This document shows positions 35,657-44,235 of a stretch of 64,000 bases of DNA, piece by piece (within the stretch, counting starts at the first letter, position 1; each line of letters starts with the position of its first letter). Source of the DNA: Pseudoduganella buxea. Its GTDB lineage: Bacteria > Pseudomonadota > Gammaproteobacteria > Burkholderiales > Burkholderiaceae_D. The stretch is from assembly GCF_009720835.1 (NCBI RefSeq), contig NZ_WNKZ01000007.1:58156-122155 (forward strand), written 5' to 3'. The notes beneath the pieces are model-generated. The model made no database searches, was not told the DNA's origin, and was given only the letters and a program-made list of their open reading frames with translations. The translations under genes and the position numbers were made by a program.

Positions 35657-36268
35657 ATGGTCAAGGTCTATGAGATCAACGGCGTGCGCCCGGTGGTGCA
35701 CCCGAGCGCGTATGTGCACCCGACGGCGGTACTGATCGGCGACGTCATCGTCGGCCCCCGTTGCTATGTGGGGCCGCTGGCGTCGCTGCGGGGCGACTTC
35801 GGCCGCCTGATCCTGGAAGAGGGCGTCAATGTGCAGGATACCTGCGTGATGCACGGCTTCCCGGGCGCCGATACGGTGGTGGAGGTGGACGGTCATATCG
35901 GCCACGGCGCCGTGCTGCACGGCTGCCGCATCGGGCGCAACGCGCTGGTGGGCATGAACGCCGTCGTCATGGATAACGCCGTCGTCGGCGCCGAAAGCAT
36001 CGTCGCCGCCATGTGCTTCGTCAAGGCGAACATGGCGATCCCGCCGCGCAGCATGGTCGTCGGCACGCCGGCGCGCATCGTGCGCGAAGTGACCGATGAG
36101 GAACTGGCGTGGAAGAACGTCGGCACGGGCCAGTACCATGAACTGGCCGTGCGCTCGCGCGAAACCATGCGCGAGGTCGAGGCAGCCACTGAGGTGGAGC
36201 CGGACCGCCAGCGCATGCAGTGGGAAAGTTCGCTGCCGCTGCATGAGCATAAGAAGAGCAAACCCTAG
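35657..36268 (+). CDS. paaY: Phenylacetic acid degradation protein PaaY
   Basis: 203-residue left-handed beta-helix protein of the gamma-carbonic anhydrase/hexapeptide family. Hexapeptide repeats run from YVHPTAVLIGDVIVGPRCYVG through VEVDGHIGHGAVLHGCRIGRNALVG in outline, with His residues able to bind metal. PaaY is reported as a thioesterase or metal-dependent accessory enzyme acting on pathway CoA esters. Starts 16 nt after the thiolase gene; followed by paaZ after 9 nt. Confidence 0.95.
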   Translation: MVKVYEINGVRPVVHPSAYVHPTAVLIGDVIVGPRCYVGPLASLRGDFGRLILEEGVNVQDTCVMHGFPGADTVVEVDGHIGHGAVLHGCRIGRNALVGMNAVVMDNAVVGAESIVAAMCFVKANMAIPPRSMVVGTPARIVREVTDEELAWKNVGTGQYHELAVRSRETMREVEAATEVEPDRQRMQWESSLPLHEHKKSKP

Positions 36269-36277
36269 GAGACAACG

Positions 36278-38323
36278 ATGGCAACGACACTGCAAAGCTT
36301 TATCGCCGGCCGCTGGCACGGCAAGGAAGCGCACACGCCGCTGCACGGCGCGCTGGACAACCAGCTGATCTATCACACCCACGCCGAGGCGATCGACTTT
36401 GCCGAGGCGCTGGACTATGGCCGCAGGACGGGCATTCCCGCGCTGATGAAGCTGGACTTCCAGGGCCGCGCGGCCGCACTGAAGGCGCTGGCGCTGTACC
36501 TGATGGAACGCAAGGAAGAACTGTACCGCATCAGCCACCTGACGGGCGCCACCCGTGCGGACAGCTGGGTCGACGTCGAAGGCGGCATCGGCACCTTGTT
36601 CGCCTACGCCAGCATGGGCAGCCGCGAGCTGCCGTCGTCGAACGTGCTGCATGAAGGCCCGGCGCTGGCGCTTGGCAAGCGGGGCGGATTCGCCGGCACC
36701 CATATCCTGGTGCCGAAAGGCGGCGTGGCGGTGCACATCAATGCCTTCAACTTCCCCATCTGGGGCCTGCTGGAAAAGTTCGCACCGTCCTTCCTGGCGG
36801 CGATGCCGTGCATCGGCAAGCCCGCCACGGCGACCAGCTACCTGACCGAGGCGCTGGTGCGCATGGTGCACGAGTCGGGCCTGCTGCCGGACGGCGCGCT
36901 GCAACTGGTCATCGGCAGCACGGGCGACCTGCTCGACCGCCTGGGCGGCTTCGACGCCGTTACCTTCACCGGTTCGGCCGACACGGCGGCCAAGCTGCGC
37001 GGCAACCGCAACCTGATCGCCAATTCGGTCGCCTTCACGGCCGAAGCGGATTCGCTGAACTGCGCCATCCTGGCGCCGGACGTGACGCCCGACGATCCCG
37101 AGTTCGACCTCTTCGTCAAGGAAGTGGCGCGCGAAATGACGGGCAAGGCCGGCCAGAAGTGCACGGCTATTCGCCGCATCATCGTGCCGCGCACCCAGGC
37201 GGACGCGGTGGCCGAGCGCCTGCGCGAGCGCCTGGCGAAAATCACGGTGGGCGACCCGTCCATCGACGGCGTGCGCATGGGCGCGCTGGCCTCGAAAGAC
37301 CAGCAGCGTGACGTGGCGGCCCAGGTCGAACGCCTGCTGGCAGGGAACGAGCTGCTGTTCGGCCATCCGGAAGAACTGAAGCTGGTCGGCGACGGCGTGC
37401 ACGAAGGCGCCTTCTTCTCGCCCACGCTCGTCATGTGCCGCAACGCGATGGAAAACGACGCCGTGCACGATGTCGAGGCCTTTGGCCCCGTCAGCACCTT
37501 GATGACCTACGACGGCATCGACGAAGCATTGGCCCTGGCCGCACGCGGCAAGGGCAGCCTCGTGTCGACCCTGGTGACGAAGGACCCGGCCACGGCGGCG
37601 TATGCGGTGCCGATGGCGGCGGCCCAGCACGGGCGCGTGCTGGTGCTCGACCGCGAGGCCGCCGTCGATTCGACCGGCCACGGTTCGCCCCTGCCGCAGC
37701 TGAAACACGGTGGCCCGGGCCGCGCCGGTGGCGGCGAGGAGCTGGGCGGCATCCGCGCCGTCAAGCACTTCCTGCAGCGCGCCGCCGTGCAAGGCTCGCC
37801 CACGATGCTGACGGCCATCACCGGCGAGTACGTGCGCGGTGGCGCCGTGCGCGAGAACGACGTGCATCCCTTCCGCAAGCATTTCGAGGACCTGGTGGTG
37901 GGCGACTCGCTGCTGACGCACCGCCGCACCGTCAGCGAGGCCGACATCGTCAATTTCGGCGGCGTCTCGGGCGACTACTTCTACATGCACTTCGACGAGA
38001 TCGCGGCCAAGGACACGCAGTTCGGCAAGCGCATCGCGCACGGCTACTTCGTGCTGTCCGCCGCCGCCGGCCTGTTCGTCTCGCCCGCACCGGGCCCCGT
38101 GCTGGCCAACTACGGCCTGGACAACCTGCGCTTCATCACGCCGGTGGCCATCGGCGACACCATCCGTGCCCGCCTGACCTGCAAGCGCAAGGTCGACCGC
38201 AACCGCAAGGACGACAAGGGCGTCGGCCAGGGCGTCGTCGCCTGGGATGTGCAGGTGACGAACCAGCACGACGAGCTGGTGGCCAGCTATGACATCTTGA
38301 CGCTGGTCTCGAAGAAGGCTTGA
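36278..38323 (+). CDS. paaZ: Bifunctional oxepin-CoA hydrolase / 3-oxo-5,6-dehydrosuberyl-CoA semialdehyde dehydrogenase PaaZ
   Basis: Ring-opening enzyme of 681 residues, the expected fusion length. Residues 1-525 are an aldehyde dehydrogenase domain with the conserved Glu256 (FTAEADSLN) and nucleophile Cys295 ([12 protein letters not shown]), the same numbers as in the E. coli enzyme. Residues 540-681 are an MaoC-like R-specific hydratase domain (FHKHFEDL-type start, [14 protein letters not shown]). Ribosome binding site TAGGAGACAACG matches those of paaB and paaG. Last gene of the operon; no clear terminator follows. Confidence 0.97.
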   Translation: MATTLQSFIAGRWHGKEAHTPLHGALDNQLIYHTHAEAIDFAEALDYGRRTGIPALMKLDFQGRAAALKALALYLMERKEELYRISHLTGATRADSWVDVEGGIGTLFAYASMGSRELPSSNVLHEGPALALGKRGGFAGTHILVPKGGVAVHINAFNFPIWGLLEKFAPSFLAAMPCIGKPATATSYLTEALVRMVHESGLLPDGALQLVIGSTGDLLDRLGGFDAVTFTGSADTAAKLRGNRNLIANSVAFTAEADSLNCAILAPDVTPDDPEFDLFVKEVAREMTGKAGQKCTAIRRIIVPRTQADAVAERLRERLAKITVGDPSIDGVRMGALASKDQQRDVAAQVERLLAGNELLFGHPEELKLVGDGVHEGAFFSPTLVMCRNAMENDAVHDVEAFGPVSTLMTYDGIDEALALAARGKGSLVSTLVTKDPATAAYAVPMAAAQHGRVLVLDREAAVDSTGHGSPLPQLKHGGPGRAGGGEELGGIRAVKHFLQRAAVQGSPTMLTAITGEYVRGGAVRENDVHPFRKHFEDLVVGDSLLTHRRTVSEADIVNFGGVSGDYFYMHFDEIAAKDTQFGKRIAHGYFVLSAAAGLFVSPAPGPVLANYGLDNLRFITPVAIGDTIRARLTCKRKVDRNRKDDKGVGQGVVAWDVQVTNQHDELVASYDILTLVSKKA

Positions 38324-38380
38324 TGCCGTTGCCCGACTGCGGTCGGTATGCCATCATGGTTTATTGCGCTTCGGGAGACC

Positions 38381-38602
38381 ATGATGGCCATGCTGTTCCG
38401 CAAGGCGGAAATGGGGCGTAACCCTTTCGCCAGCCGGCGTAACGTGACCCTCATGGGTGTCGTTGCCGCTGGCTTTACGCTGTTCGTCTACACGTTGTTC
38501 TTGGACTGTCCCATGCTTGCATCTGCGCTCGCCGGCGGATTGCTGGGTTCCCTGCCTTCCGTTCTGATGGTGCTGCCAGTGCATGGCGCGCGTTCCCCAT
38601 GA
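38381..38602 (+). CDS. Hypothetical small membrane protein
   Basis: 73 residues from ATG 38381 (a second ATG follows directly), preceded by CGGGAGACC as ribosome binding site. Two hydrophobic segments, VTLMGVVAAGFTLFVYTLFL (about 24-43) and a Leu/Gly-rich one (about 46-66), suggest a two-helix membrane protein. No family recognised. It overlaps the next small ORF by 20 nt in another frame. GC content and codon choice look milder than in the paa genes. It could also be non-coding sequence. Confidence 0.4.
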   Translation: MMAMLFRKAEMGRNPFASRRNVTLMGVVAAGFTLFVYTLFLDCPMLASALAGGLLGSLPSVLMVLPVHGARSP

Positions 38603-38816
38603 ATGCCGTGCGGGTTTCGCATATCGTATTGCGGAGCTGGGTTTCATCGACAAGGGCGTTGGCCCGAACGGACACCTGTTCGAATACCAGGGGCCAAGCT
38701 GGGCGCGCTGGGATTCGAACTGCATCGTCATGCGCGAGCGAGCCGATGGCGATATCGATGCCACCATCCCGCTGTACGTTCATTGGCGGATCCATCGTTT
38801 AGCCGCAGTGGCTTGA
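38583..38816 (+). CDS. Hypothetical small soluble protein
   Basis: 77 residues without signal peptide or membrane segment. The composition is protein-like (AYRIAELGFIDKGVGPNG, EYQGPSWARWDSNCIVMRERADG) with many aromatic and acidic residues, unlike the Arg/Pro-rich shadow frames around it. The start overlaps the preceding small ORF by 20 nt, so coupling is possible. No family recognised. The sequence ends 14 nt before the histidine kinase stop codon on the other strand. Confidence 0.4.
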   Translation: MARVPHECRAGFAYRIAELGFIDKGVGPNGHLFEYQGPSWARWDSNCIVMRERADGDIDATIPLYVHWRIHRLAAVA

Positions 38817-38829
38817 GCGTGCTTGAACT

Positions 38830-41800
38830 TCACGCAGCCCGCCGCCACCAGCGCGACAGCAACCCACCGCGCCCGCCCCCCTCGACGGCATACGCCAGTG
38901 CCCCCGCCAGCGTCACTTCGATCCTCGTTCCCTGATCGAGCTGGCTGGCCAGGTGCATGTCCGCACCGATGCACGCCGCCCGTTCGCTCATTCCCACCAG
39001 GCCCCAGTGGCCCGGTCGCTGGCGTGCCTGCGCCACGGCCTCGGCCAGGCCGCGGCCGTCGTCGCCGACCCGCAAGGTGAACGCGCGCTTGCCGTACTCC
39101 AGTTCCAGCACGATGTTTTTCGCCTGCGCGTAGCGGGACGCGTTGAACAGTGCCTCGCGCGCGATCGCATAGATTTCCTCGTGCACGCGGGGCTGCAGGG
39201 GCCGCACGTGGCCGGTCACGCGGGCCTCGAAGCGGTGCGGCCGGTGCTCGGCCAGACCCTTGCCGAATTCCTTCAGTGCCAGGCCCAGTTCCTCGGGCGA
39301 GGCGGCCGCGCGCAGGTCGAGGATCTGGTCGCGCCCCTCGATCAGCAGCTGGTCGGCCAGGTTCAGGGTCTGGTCCAGGCGTGCCCGTTCGCGCGTGCCG
39401 GGCGGCAGCAGGTCGACGTGTGCATGGAACGACATGATCAGCCCCTGCACGCTTTGCAGCAGCGTGTCGTGCAGGGCGCGCGCAATGCGGGAGCGCTCGG
39501 CCAGCCGTTCGGCCAGCCGAGCTTTCATGCTGCGCTTGATGACGCGGATGCGCAGCACGTACGCGGCGCTCAGCAGCAGTGCCGCAAGTACCCCCAGCAG
39601 AAGCTTGAACCACGGCGTCTGCACGAAGGTGGGGGCGATGTGCAACGCCAGGGAAGCGCCCTGCCGGTTCCACACGCCGTCTTCGTTGGCGGCACTGACC
39701 CGGAAGCGGTAGCTGCCCGGCGCCAGGTTGGTGTAATGGGCCGCGCGCCGCCCACTCGGCTCCTGCCAGTCCGGATCGACGCCTTCGAGCCGGTAGCGGA
39801 AGCGCACCCGGTCAGGCATCGACAGGCTCAGTGCCGTGAAGGCGATCTCCAGGCTGTCCGTGCCTTGCGGCAGCTGCAGCACGGCGCCTTCACTGGCGGG
39901 ATAGTCGCGGCCATGCACCTTGACGCCCCGGATCGCCACCGGCGGCGGCAGCGGGTTGCGGCGGATATCGGCCGGGTCGAGGCGGGCGACCGAGCTGACG
40001 GTGCTGGCCCACAGCTGCCCGTCCGGCCCGTGCAGCAGCGAGGGCAGGGGCCGGAATTGGGGCGCGCGACCCTGCAGGCCGTCGCGGGCGTCGAAACGTT
40101 CGTAGTCGACGGCGTGCGCCGGGTCGGCCAGCCACGCTTGAATCTCGGCCGTGGGGATGTGGAAGATGCCGTCGGCGCCGTGCAGCCACAGGGCGCCTCC
40201 GGGCAGGCGCACGATGCCGGACACGCCGCGGAAGGTTTCGCCGCCGCGGCCGTGCAGGGTGGCGAAGCGTCCGTCCCGATACAGGGCGGTGCCGCTTTCG
40301 CCGCCGGCCCACATCGTGTCGCCGTCCGGCCCCAGGTGCAGCACGGTGCCCAGGCGCAGGCCCTGGCGTTCGTCGAACCGCCGCACGGTGCCATCCACGT
40401 CCACCAGACTGACCTGATTGCGGGCGTGGCCCAGCCACACGGCGCCCTTCGAGTCCAGCGCCATTGACGTCGCCAGCACGTGCGGGAAGCCGGACAGGCC
40501 GCCGTCGCGCAGCCAGCGGCCCTGCGCCAGCTTGAACAGGCCGCCGCCGGAGAACGATACCCACAGGGCGCCGGCCCGGTCCTGCACGATGGCCTGCGGA
40601 TCGAGGCCGGCCACGCCATCCGGCGGCGCGATGGTCGTGACGGTACCGTCGGCTGCTCGCCGCGTCAGGCCCCGGTCGTTGCCGGTCCACAGCGTGCCGT
40701 CGGCCGCGCGGTGGCTGGCCGACAGCCTGCCGCGCTGGACGACGGCACCGGCCCGGCCGGCCGCGTAGCTGCGCACGTCGTCGGCATAGCTGCCTACCCA
40801 CACGTCCTGGTCCGGCCCCGGGACGATGGCCGGGTTTTCCAGCTGGTGCGGCACCTGCAGGGTCTCGATGCGGTTGCGCCGCAGGCGATCCAGGCCTGCG
40901 GCCGTGCCGATCCAGATATTGTTTTCGCGGTCCTGGAAGAAGGTCTGGGGCATCGGGCCGGACAGGCCCTGCTGGCGCGTCAGCCGCTGCTCCGGGTGCG
41001 CTGCGCCATCGGGCTGCCGGCGTTCCAGGCCATCGTTCTGCATCAGCCACTGGTTGCCCTGCCGGTCGAAGTGCATGCCGGTGCCCTGCAGGATGGGCCG
41101 TTGCGGATCGGCGGCCGTAGGCGCGGTGGTGCGCAGCCGGTAGTAGTCGTTCTTGCCGTCGGCGCCCCAGATAGTGCCGTCCGGGCCTTCGGCGAGGGCC
41201 ATCAGTTCGCTGCGCGGCCACGCCTGCGTGTAGCGAGTATCGCCAGGGCGGCGGAAGAAGGCGCCGCCGTTGGAGCCGATCCACTGGGTGCCGTCACGTG
41301 CGAACAGGATCTGGTAGATGCGGCGTTCGGGCAGGCCGGCGTTGCCGGCAAGGCGCTGGAACCGCCGGGCGCCGGGCGCCAGGTAAGCCAGGCCATCGCG
41401 CGCGGCCACCCACACGGTGCCGTCGCGCGCCACTTCGATATGGAAGACGGCGCCGGCCGGCAGGCCCTCGCTTTCCATATAGGTGCGGGCGCCATCCTTG
41501 CGGAACACCGTGATGCCGCCCAGCTGATAGCCCACCCACAGGGCGCCATCGGACGTTGCCGCCAGCCCCAGCACGTTGGTGGAATGCAGGCGGTGACCGT
41601 GAACGGTGTCGGTGCGTTCGAACTGGAAGCCGTCATAGCGATACAGGCCCGTCGGCGTGGCCAGCCACAGCCAGCCGTCGGGGCCCTGGGCGAACTTGCG
41701 CACGTCGGCCGGGGCCGATTGCAGCGTGCCCCAGGCGTCGTGGGTGTAGTCGGACAGAAGCGGGGCGGCCGGCATCGCCGCGCAGTGCAGGTGGAAGGCC

Positions 41801-41871
41801 AGCAGCAAGCCGGCGAGGCAGCGGACACGGGGCGCGAAGATCAAGGCGGCCAAACGGAAGTTGCAGAACAT
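38830..41871 (-). CDS. Two-component sensor histidine kinase with periplasmic propeller domain (Reg_prop/Y_Y_Y)
   Basis: A 1013-residue inner-membrane sensor. After a signal/anchor, residues 40-640 contain repeated WLATPTGLYRYDG- and WIGTAAGLDRLRR-type blades of the two-component regulator propeller, then a Y_Y_Y beta domain (YRLEGVDPDWQEPSGRRAAHYTNLAPG), one membrane helix (about 752-775) and a HisKA_3 kinase core with His801 in ARALHDTLLQSVQG and the ATP site VGDDGRGL/GHWGLVGMSER. No response regulator is adjacent. The start is doubtful: a TATAGT box on the minus strand at 41874-41879 lies only 2 nt before ATG 41871, so initiation may be further in, for example at TTG 41844. Confidence 0.9.
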   Translation of the reverse strand: MFCNFRLAALIFAPRVRCLAGLLLAFHLHCAAMPAAPLLSDYTHDAWGTLQSAPADVRKFAQGPDGWLWLATPTGLYRYDGFQFERTDTVHGHRLHSTNVLGLAATSDGALWVGYQLGGITVFRKDGARTYMESEGLPAGAVFHIEVARDGTVWVAARDGLAYLAPGARRFQRLAGNAGLPERRIYQILFARDGTQWIGSNGGAFFRRPGDTRYTQAWPRSELMALAEGPDGTIWGADGKNDYYRLRTTAPTAADPQRPILQGTGMHFDRQGNQWLMQNDGLERRQPDGAAHPEQRLTRQQGLSGPMPQTFFQDRENNIWIGTAAGLDRLRRNRIETLQVPHQLENPAIVPGPDQDVWVGSYADDVRSYAAGRAGAVVQRGRLSASHRAADGTLWTGNDRGLTRRAADGTVTTIAPPDGVAGLDPQAIVQDRAGALWVSFSGGGLFKLAQGRWLRDGGLSGFPHVLATSMALDSKGAVWLGHARNQVSLVDVDGTVRRFDERQGLRLGTVLHLGPDGDTMWAGGESGTALYRDGRFATLHGRGGETFRGVSGIVRLPGGALWLHGADGIFHIPTAEIQAWLADPAHAVDYERFDARDGLQGRAPQFRPLPSLLHGPDGQLWASTVSSVARLDPADIRRNPLPPPVAIRGVKVHGRDYPASEGAVLQLPQGTDSLEIAFTALSLSMPDRVRFRYRLEGVDPDWQEPSGRRAAHYTNLAPGSYRFRVSAANEDGVWNRQGASLALHIAPTFVQTPWFKLLLGVLAALLLSAAYVLRIRVIKRSMKARLAERLAERSRIARALHDTLLQSVQGLIMSFHAHVDLLPPGTRERARLDQTLNLADQLLIEGRDQILDLRAAASPEELGLALKEFGKGLAEHRPHRFEARVTGHVRPLQPRVHEEIYAIAREALFNASRYAQAKNIVLELEYGKRAFTLRVGDDGRGLAEAVAQARQRPGHWGLVGMSERAACIGADMHLASQLDQGTRIEVTLAGALAYAVEGGGRGGLLSRWWRRAA

Positions 41872-41997
41872 CTACTATAGCGCAGCGGCGACAGCCGCAT
41901 CCGGCAGTGCTCATGGCGCATCGAATGTTTCTTCTAACCCGCGCTCATGTGACAATTCGAGAGTTTTCTTTTTGGAAAATAATGTAGCATTACCGCC

Positions 41998-42366
41998 ATG
42001 AAGAATTCCTACTTTCGCTGCGTGGTGGCTGCGCTGGCAGTCATGCTGACCGGCTGTGCCGTGCAGCATGTGCCGGCCACGCTGGCTGCCATTTCCCCGG
42101 CGTCAGCTGTCCTGTCGACCGCGGGAGTGATCACGCTCGATACGGGTTACACAAGGGTCCTTAATTCCGGCAGTCGCTGGCTGGCCGTCGGCACCGTGGC
42201 ACAGGGAACCGTCCATAAGCCGGTGGGCGACGTGTTCACGCTGGAAGGTTCGCATATCCATGAGGCCTGGCTGGTGCTCGACCAGGGGCGCCTGGTGGGG
42301 TTCTATCTGCCGGCCGAACGGAGCTTTTCGCCGCTGGCGACACCCATTCCGCTTTCATTCAACTAA
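41998..42366 (+). CDS. Hypothetical lipoprotein, 122 aa
   Basis: Exported lipoprotein with lipobox LTGC (Cys at residue 20). The mature part is beta-rich: STAGVITLDTGYTRVLNSGSRW, GTVAQGTVHKPVGDVFTLEGSHIHEAWLVLDQGRLVGFYLP. No family recognised. It is followed after 22 bp by a second lipoprotein gene, and both are probably co-transcribed from a promoter in the AT-rich stretch around 41960-41990. Divergent from the histidine kinase gene. Confidence 0.75.
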   Translation: MKNSYFRCVVAALAVMLTGCAVQHVPATLAAISPASAVLSTAGVITLDTGYTRVLNSGSRWLAVGTVAQGTVHKPVGDVFTLEGSHIHEAWLVLDQGRLVGFYLPAERSFSPLATPIPLSFN

Positions 42367-42388
42367 TAACATCACTCCAGGGGAAACC

Positions 42389-42835
42389 ATGAAAAAGATA
42401 CTGCAACTGGGCGCCATCGCCCTCGCCACCGCGCTGACCGGCTGCGCCGCCACAGGTCCGAAATTCACGGAACAGCAAGCGACGACGCCGAAGCTGGCCG
42501 CGGACCAGGGCCGCGTCTACTTCTACCGCGTTAACAGCTTCGTCGGCGCCGCCGTGCGTCCTGACATCAAGCTCGACGGCGCAGCGGTGGGCGAGTCCAC
42601 GCCGGGCGGCTATTTCTATGTCGATACGGCAGCGGGCAGCCATGAAGCGCAAACCAGCACGGAAGTGTCGAACAAGCTGACCTTCGTTCTCGACAAGGGC
42701 GAAACCAAGTACGTCCGCACGTCGGTGTCGATGGGCCTGATGGCCGGTCACGTCAAGCCGGAACTGGTGGGCCAGGAAGAAGCGCTGAAGGAACTGCCGG
42801 AACTGAGCTACACGGGCAAGGCTGCCGCGAAATAA
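42389..42835 (+). CDS. DUF2846 family lipoprotein
   Basis: 148-residue lipoprotein (LTGC, Cys at residue 18). ATG 42389 follows CAGGGGAAACC. The domain RVYFYRVNSFVGAAVRPDIKLDGAAVGESTPGGYFYVD and the closing ELSYTGKAA correspond to the DUF2846 pattern, a small beta-sandwich seen in envelope lipoproteins of unknown role. The upstream open frame from 42260 is out of frame with the previous gene and is not used. Confidence 0.85.
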   Translation: MKKILQLGAIALATALTGCAATGPKFTEQQATTPKLAADQGRVYFYRVNSFVGAAVRPDIKLDGAAVGESTPGGYFYVDTAAGSHEAQTSTEVSNKLTFVLDKGETKYVRTSVSMGLMAGHVKPELVGQEEALKELPELSYTGKAAAK

Positions 42836-42852
42836 GCCGGAAGGCGCTTGCC

Positions 42853-42874
42853 GCTGCGGCTACTACGCCGCAGC
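42853..42874. terminator. Hairpin after the DUF2846 gene, possible terminator
   Basis: GCTGCGGC and GCCGCAGC form 8-bp arms around TACTAC, 18 nt after the stop codon. There is no T-run, so an intrinsic terminator is uncertain. Confidence 0.4.
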
Positions 42875-42896
42875 GTGCTGTTAGCGATATTTAATT

Positions 42897-42932
42897 AGGA
42901 CTCCTTGACAAATCATCCGGGCATGGTATTCT
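42897..42932 (+). promoter_or_regulatory. marR promoter with operator palindrome AGGA-C-TCCT
   Basis: AGGACTCCT (42897-42905) directly abuts the -35 box TTGACA (42905-42910). A 16-bp spacer leads to TATTCT (42927-42932), 6 nt before the ATG at 42939. A related, longer palindrome lies at the second promoter of this gene group (43616-43626). The layout indicates autoregulation by the MarR protein and a leaderless transcript. Confidence 0.6.
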
Positions 42933-42938
42933 GCATCC

Positions 42939-43592
42939 ATGGACATTCAACCAGAAACCCCCTGGGACGGCACGCCGGATATCTCGGCCCGCATCGTCAC
43001 CGCCATCGCCCGCATCGGCACGGTGCTGCGCGCGGGGATGTGGGAGGTGTCGACGGCCGAAGGCCTCAATCCGGCCCAGGCGGAAATCCTGCAACTGCTG
43101 CAGCATCGCACGCGCGGCGTGCGCCTGACGTGGCTGGCCAGGCAGTTGTCGATTTCGGCGGCCAGCACCAGCGATTCCGTCGCCGCGCTTGTGTCGAAGG
43201 GGCTGGTGCGCAAGGCCCGGGCGGACGACGACGGCCGCGCCACGGCCCTGCACCTGACGCCGGCGGGCGAGGGCGTGGCCGCGCGCCTGGGGCATGCGCT
43301 GTCGTTTGCCGACACGGCCGCGGGCGCGCTGCCGCAGGCCCAGCAGGTGCAATTGCTCACAGGCCTGTTCAAGCTGATCGCCCAGCTGCAGAAGACGGAA
43401 CGTTTTCCGGAATTGCGGGCCTGCCTGTCGTGCCGCCATTTCGAGCCGAACAAGTATCCCGGCCAGCCGGTGCCGCACCACTGCGGCCTGGTCGACGCGC
43501 CGCTGCCGATCTCGTTCCTGCGCATCGACTGCGCCGAGCACGAGCCGACGGACCCCGCCAGCCAGCGGCGCAACTGGGAGAGCTTTGCCTGA
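42939..43592 (+). CDS. MarR family transcriptional regulator with Cys/His-rich C-terminal tail
   Basis: 217 residues, longer than the usual 140-160 of MarR proteins. The winged helix covers residues 45-115 (LNPAQAEILQLLQHRTRGVRLTWLARQLSI, then SDSVAALVSKGLVRKARADDDGRATAL). The extra C-terminal 60 residues contain Cys162, Cys165, His167, His180, His181, Cys182, Cys198 and His201, an arrangement able to hold a metal or iron-sulfur centre or to sense thiol chemistry. No Shine-Dalgarno lies before the ATG. Palindromes at its own promoter and at the next gene suggest it controls both. Inducer unknown. Confidence 0.88.
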   Translation: MDIQPETPWDGTPDISARIVTAIARIGTVLRAGMWEVSTAEGLNPAQAEILQLLQHRTRGVRLTWLARQLSISAASTSDSVAALVSKGLVRKARADDDGRATALHLTPAGEGVAARLGHALSFADTAAGALPQAQQVQLLTGLFKLIAQLQKTERFPELRACLSCRHFEPNKYPGQPVPHHCGLVDAPLPISFLRIDCAEHEPTDPASQRRNWESFA

Positions 43593-43601
43593 GTTTTTTT
43601 T

Positions 43602-43630
43602 TGCGCCATATAGTTAGGAGTCCTATTTTA
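43602..43630 (+). promoter_or_regulatory. Promoter of the CxxC/redox genes with perfect palindrome TAGGA-G-TCCTA
   Basis: TTGCGC (43602-43607), 17 bp and TATTTT (43625-43630) form a sigma70-like promoter. The 11-bp palindrome TAGGAGTCCTA (43616-43626) overlaps the -10 box, so a bound MarR dimer would block it. It shares AGGA-N-TCCT with the marR promoter. Confidence 0.55.
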
Positions 43631-43683
43631 AAAGGGTGAATCGGCCGCACCCCTTCCACGGCCCGCTTCCGAAGGAGTACATC

Positions 43684-44235
43684 ATGTCCCGCATCGAACT
43701 CGTCAACACCACCAATCTCACCGGCGCCCAGGGCGAAGCCGGCCAGTTGCTGGAGCAGATCCATGGCGCCTTCGGCGTCGTGCCGAACATGTTCCGCGCC
43801 GTGGCCAATTCGCCGGCCGCCTTGCGCAGCATGTGGAGCGCCTTCGGCGCGCTGGGCCAGGGCACCTTGGAGGCGCTGCTGGGCGAACAGATCGCCGTCG
43901 CCATCGCCGACCGCAATGCCTGCGAATACTGCCTGGCCGCCCACACGGCCCTGGGCCGCAAGGCCGGTGCCAGCGCGCAGGAGATGGCGGCGGCCCAGGC
44001 CGGGCAGTCGGACGACCCGAAGACGGCGGCGGCATTGACGTTCGCGCTGGCCGTGGTGGAGACCCGCGCCCAGATCGGCGACGCCGATGTCGCCGCCGTG
44101 CGTGCGGCCGGCTATACCGATGGCGAGATCGTCGAAATCATGGCGCACGTGGCCCTGAACCTGTTCACCAACTACGTGAACGTGGCTTTCCAGGTGCCGG
44201 TCGACTTTCCTGGCGTGAAGCTGCGCGCGCGATGA
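43684..44235 (+). CDS. Carboxymuconolactone decarboxylase family protein, AhpD-like
   Basis: 183-residue helical protein. The redox motif ACEYCLAAHTALG gives Cys80-x2-Cys83-x3-His87, the catalytic signature of AhpD-type alkylhydroperoxidases and related thiol enzymes. The start ATG 43684 follows GAAGGAGTACATC. The next gene starts inside its stop codon (ATGA), so at least three genes are translationally coupled. A role in peroxide or electrophile removal is inferred. Confidence 0.92.
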   Translation: MSRIELVNTTNLTGAQGEAGQLLEQIHGAFGVVPNMFRAVANSPAALRSMWSAFGALGQGTLEALLGEQIAVAIADRNACEYCLAAHTALGRKAGASAQEMAAAQAGQSDDPKTAAALTFALAVVETRAQIGDADVAAVRAAGYTDGEIVEIMAHVALNLFTNYVNVAFQVPVDFPGVKLRAR

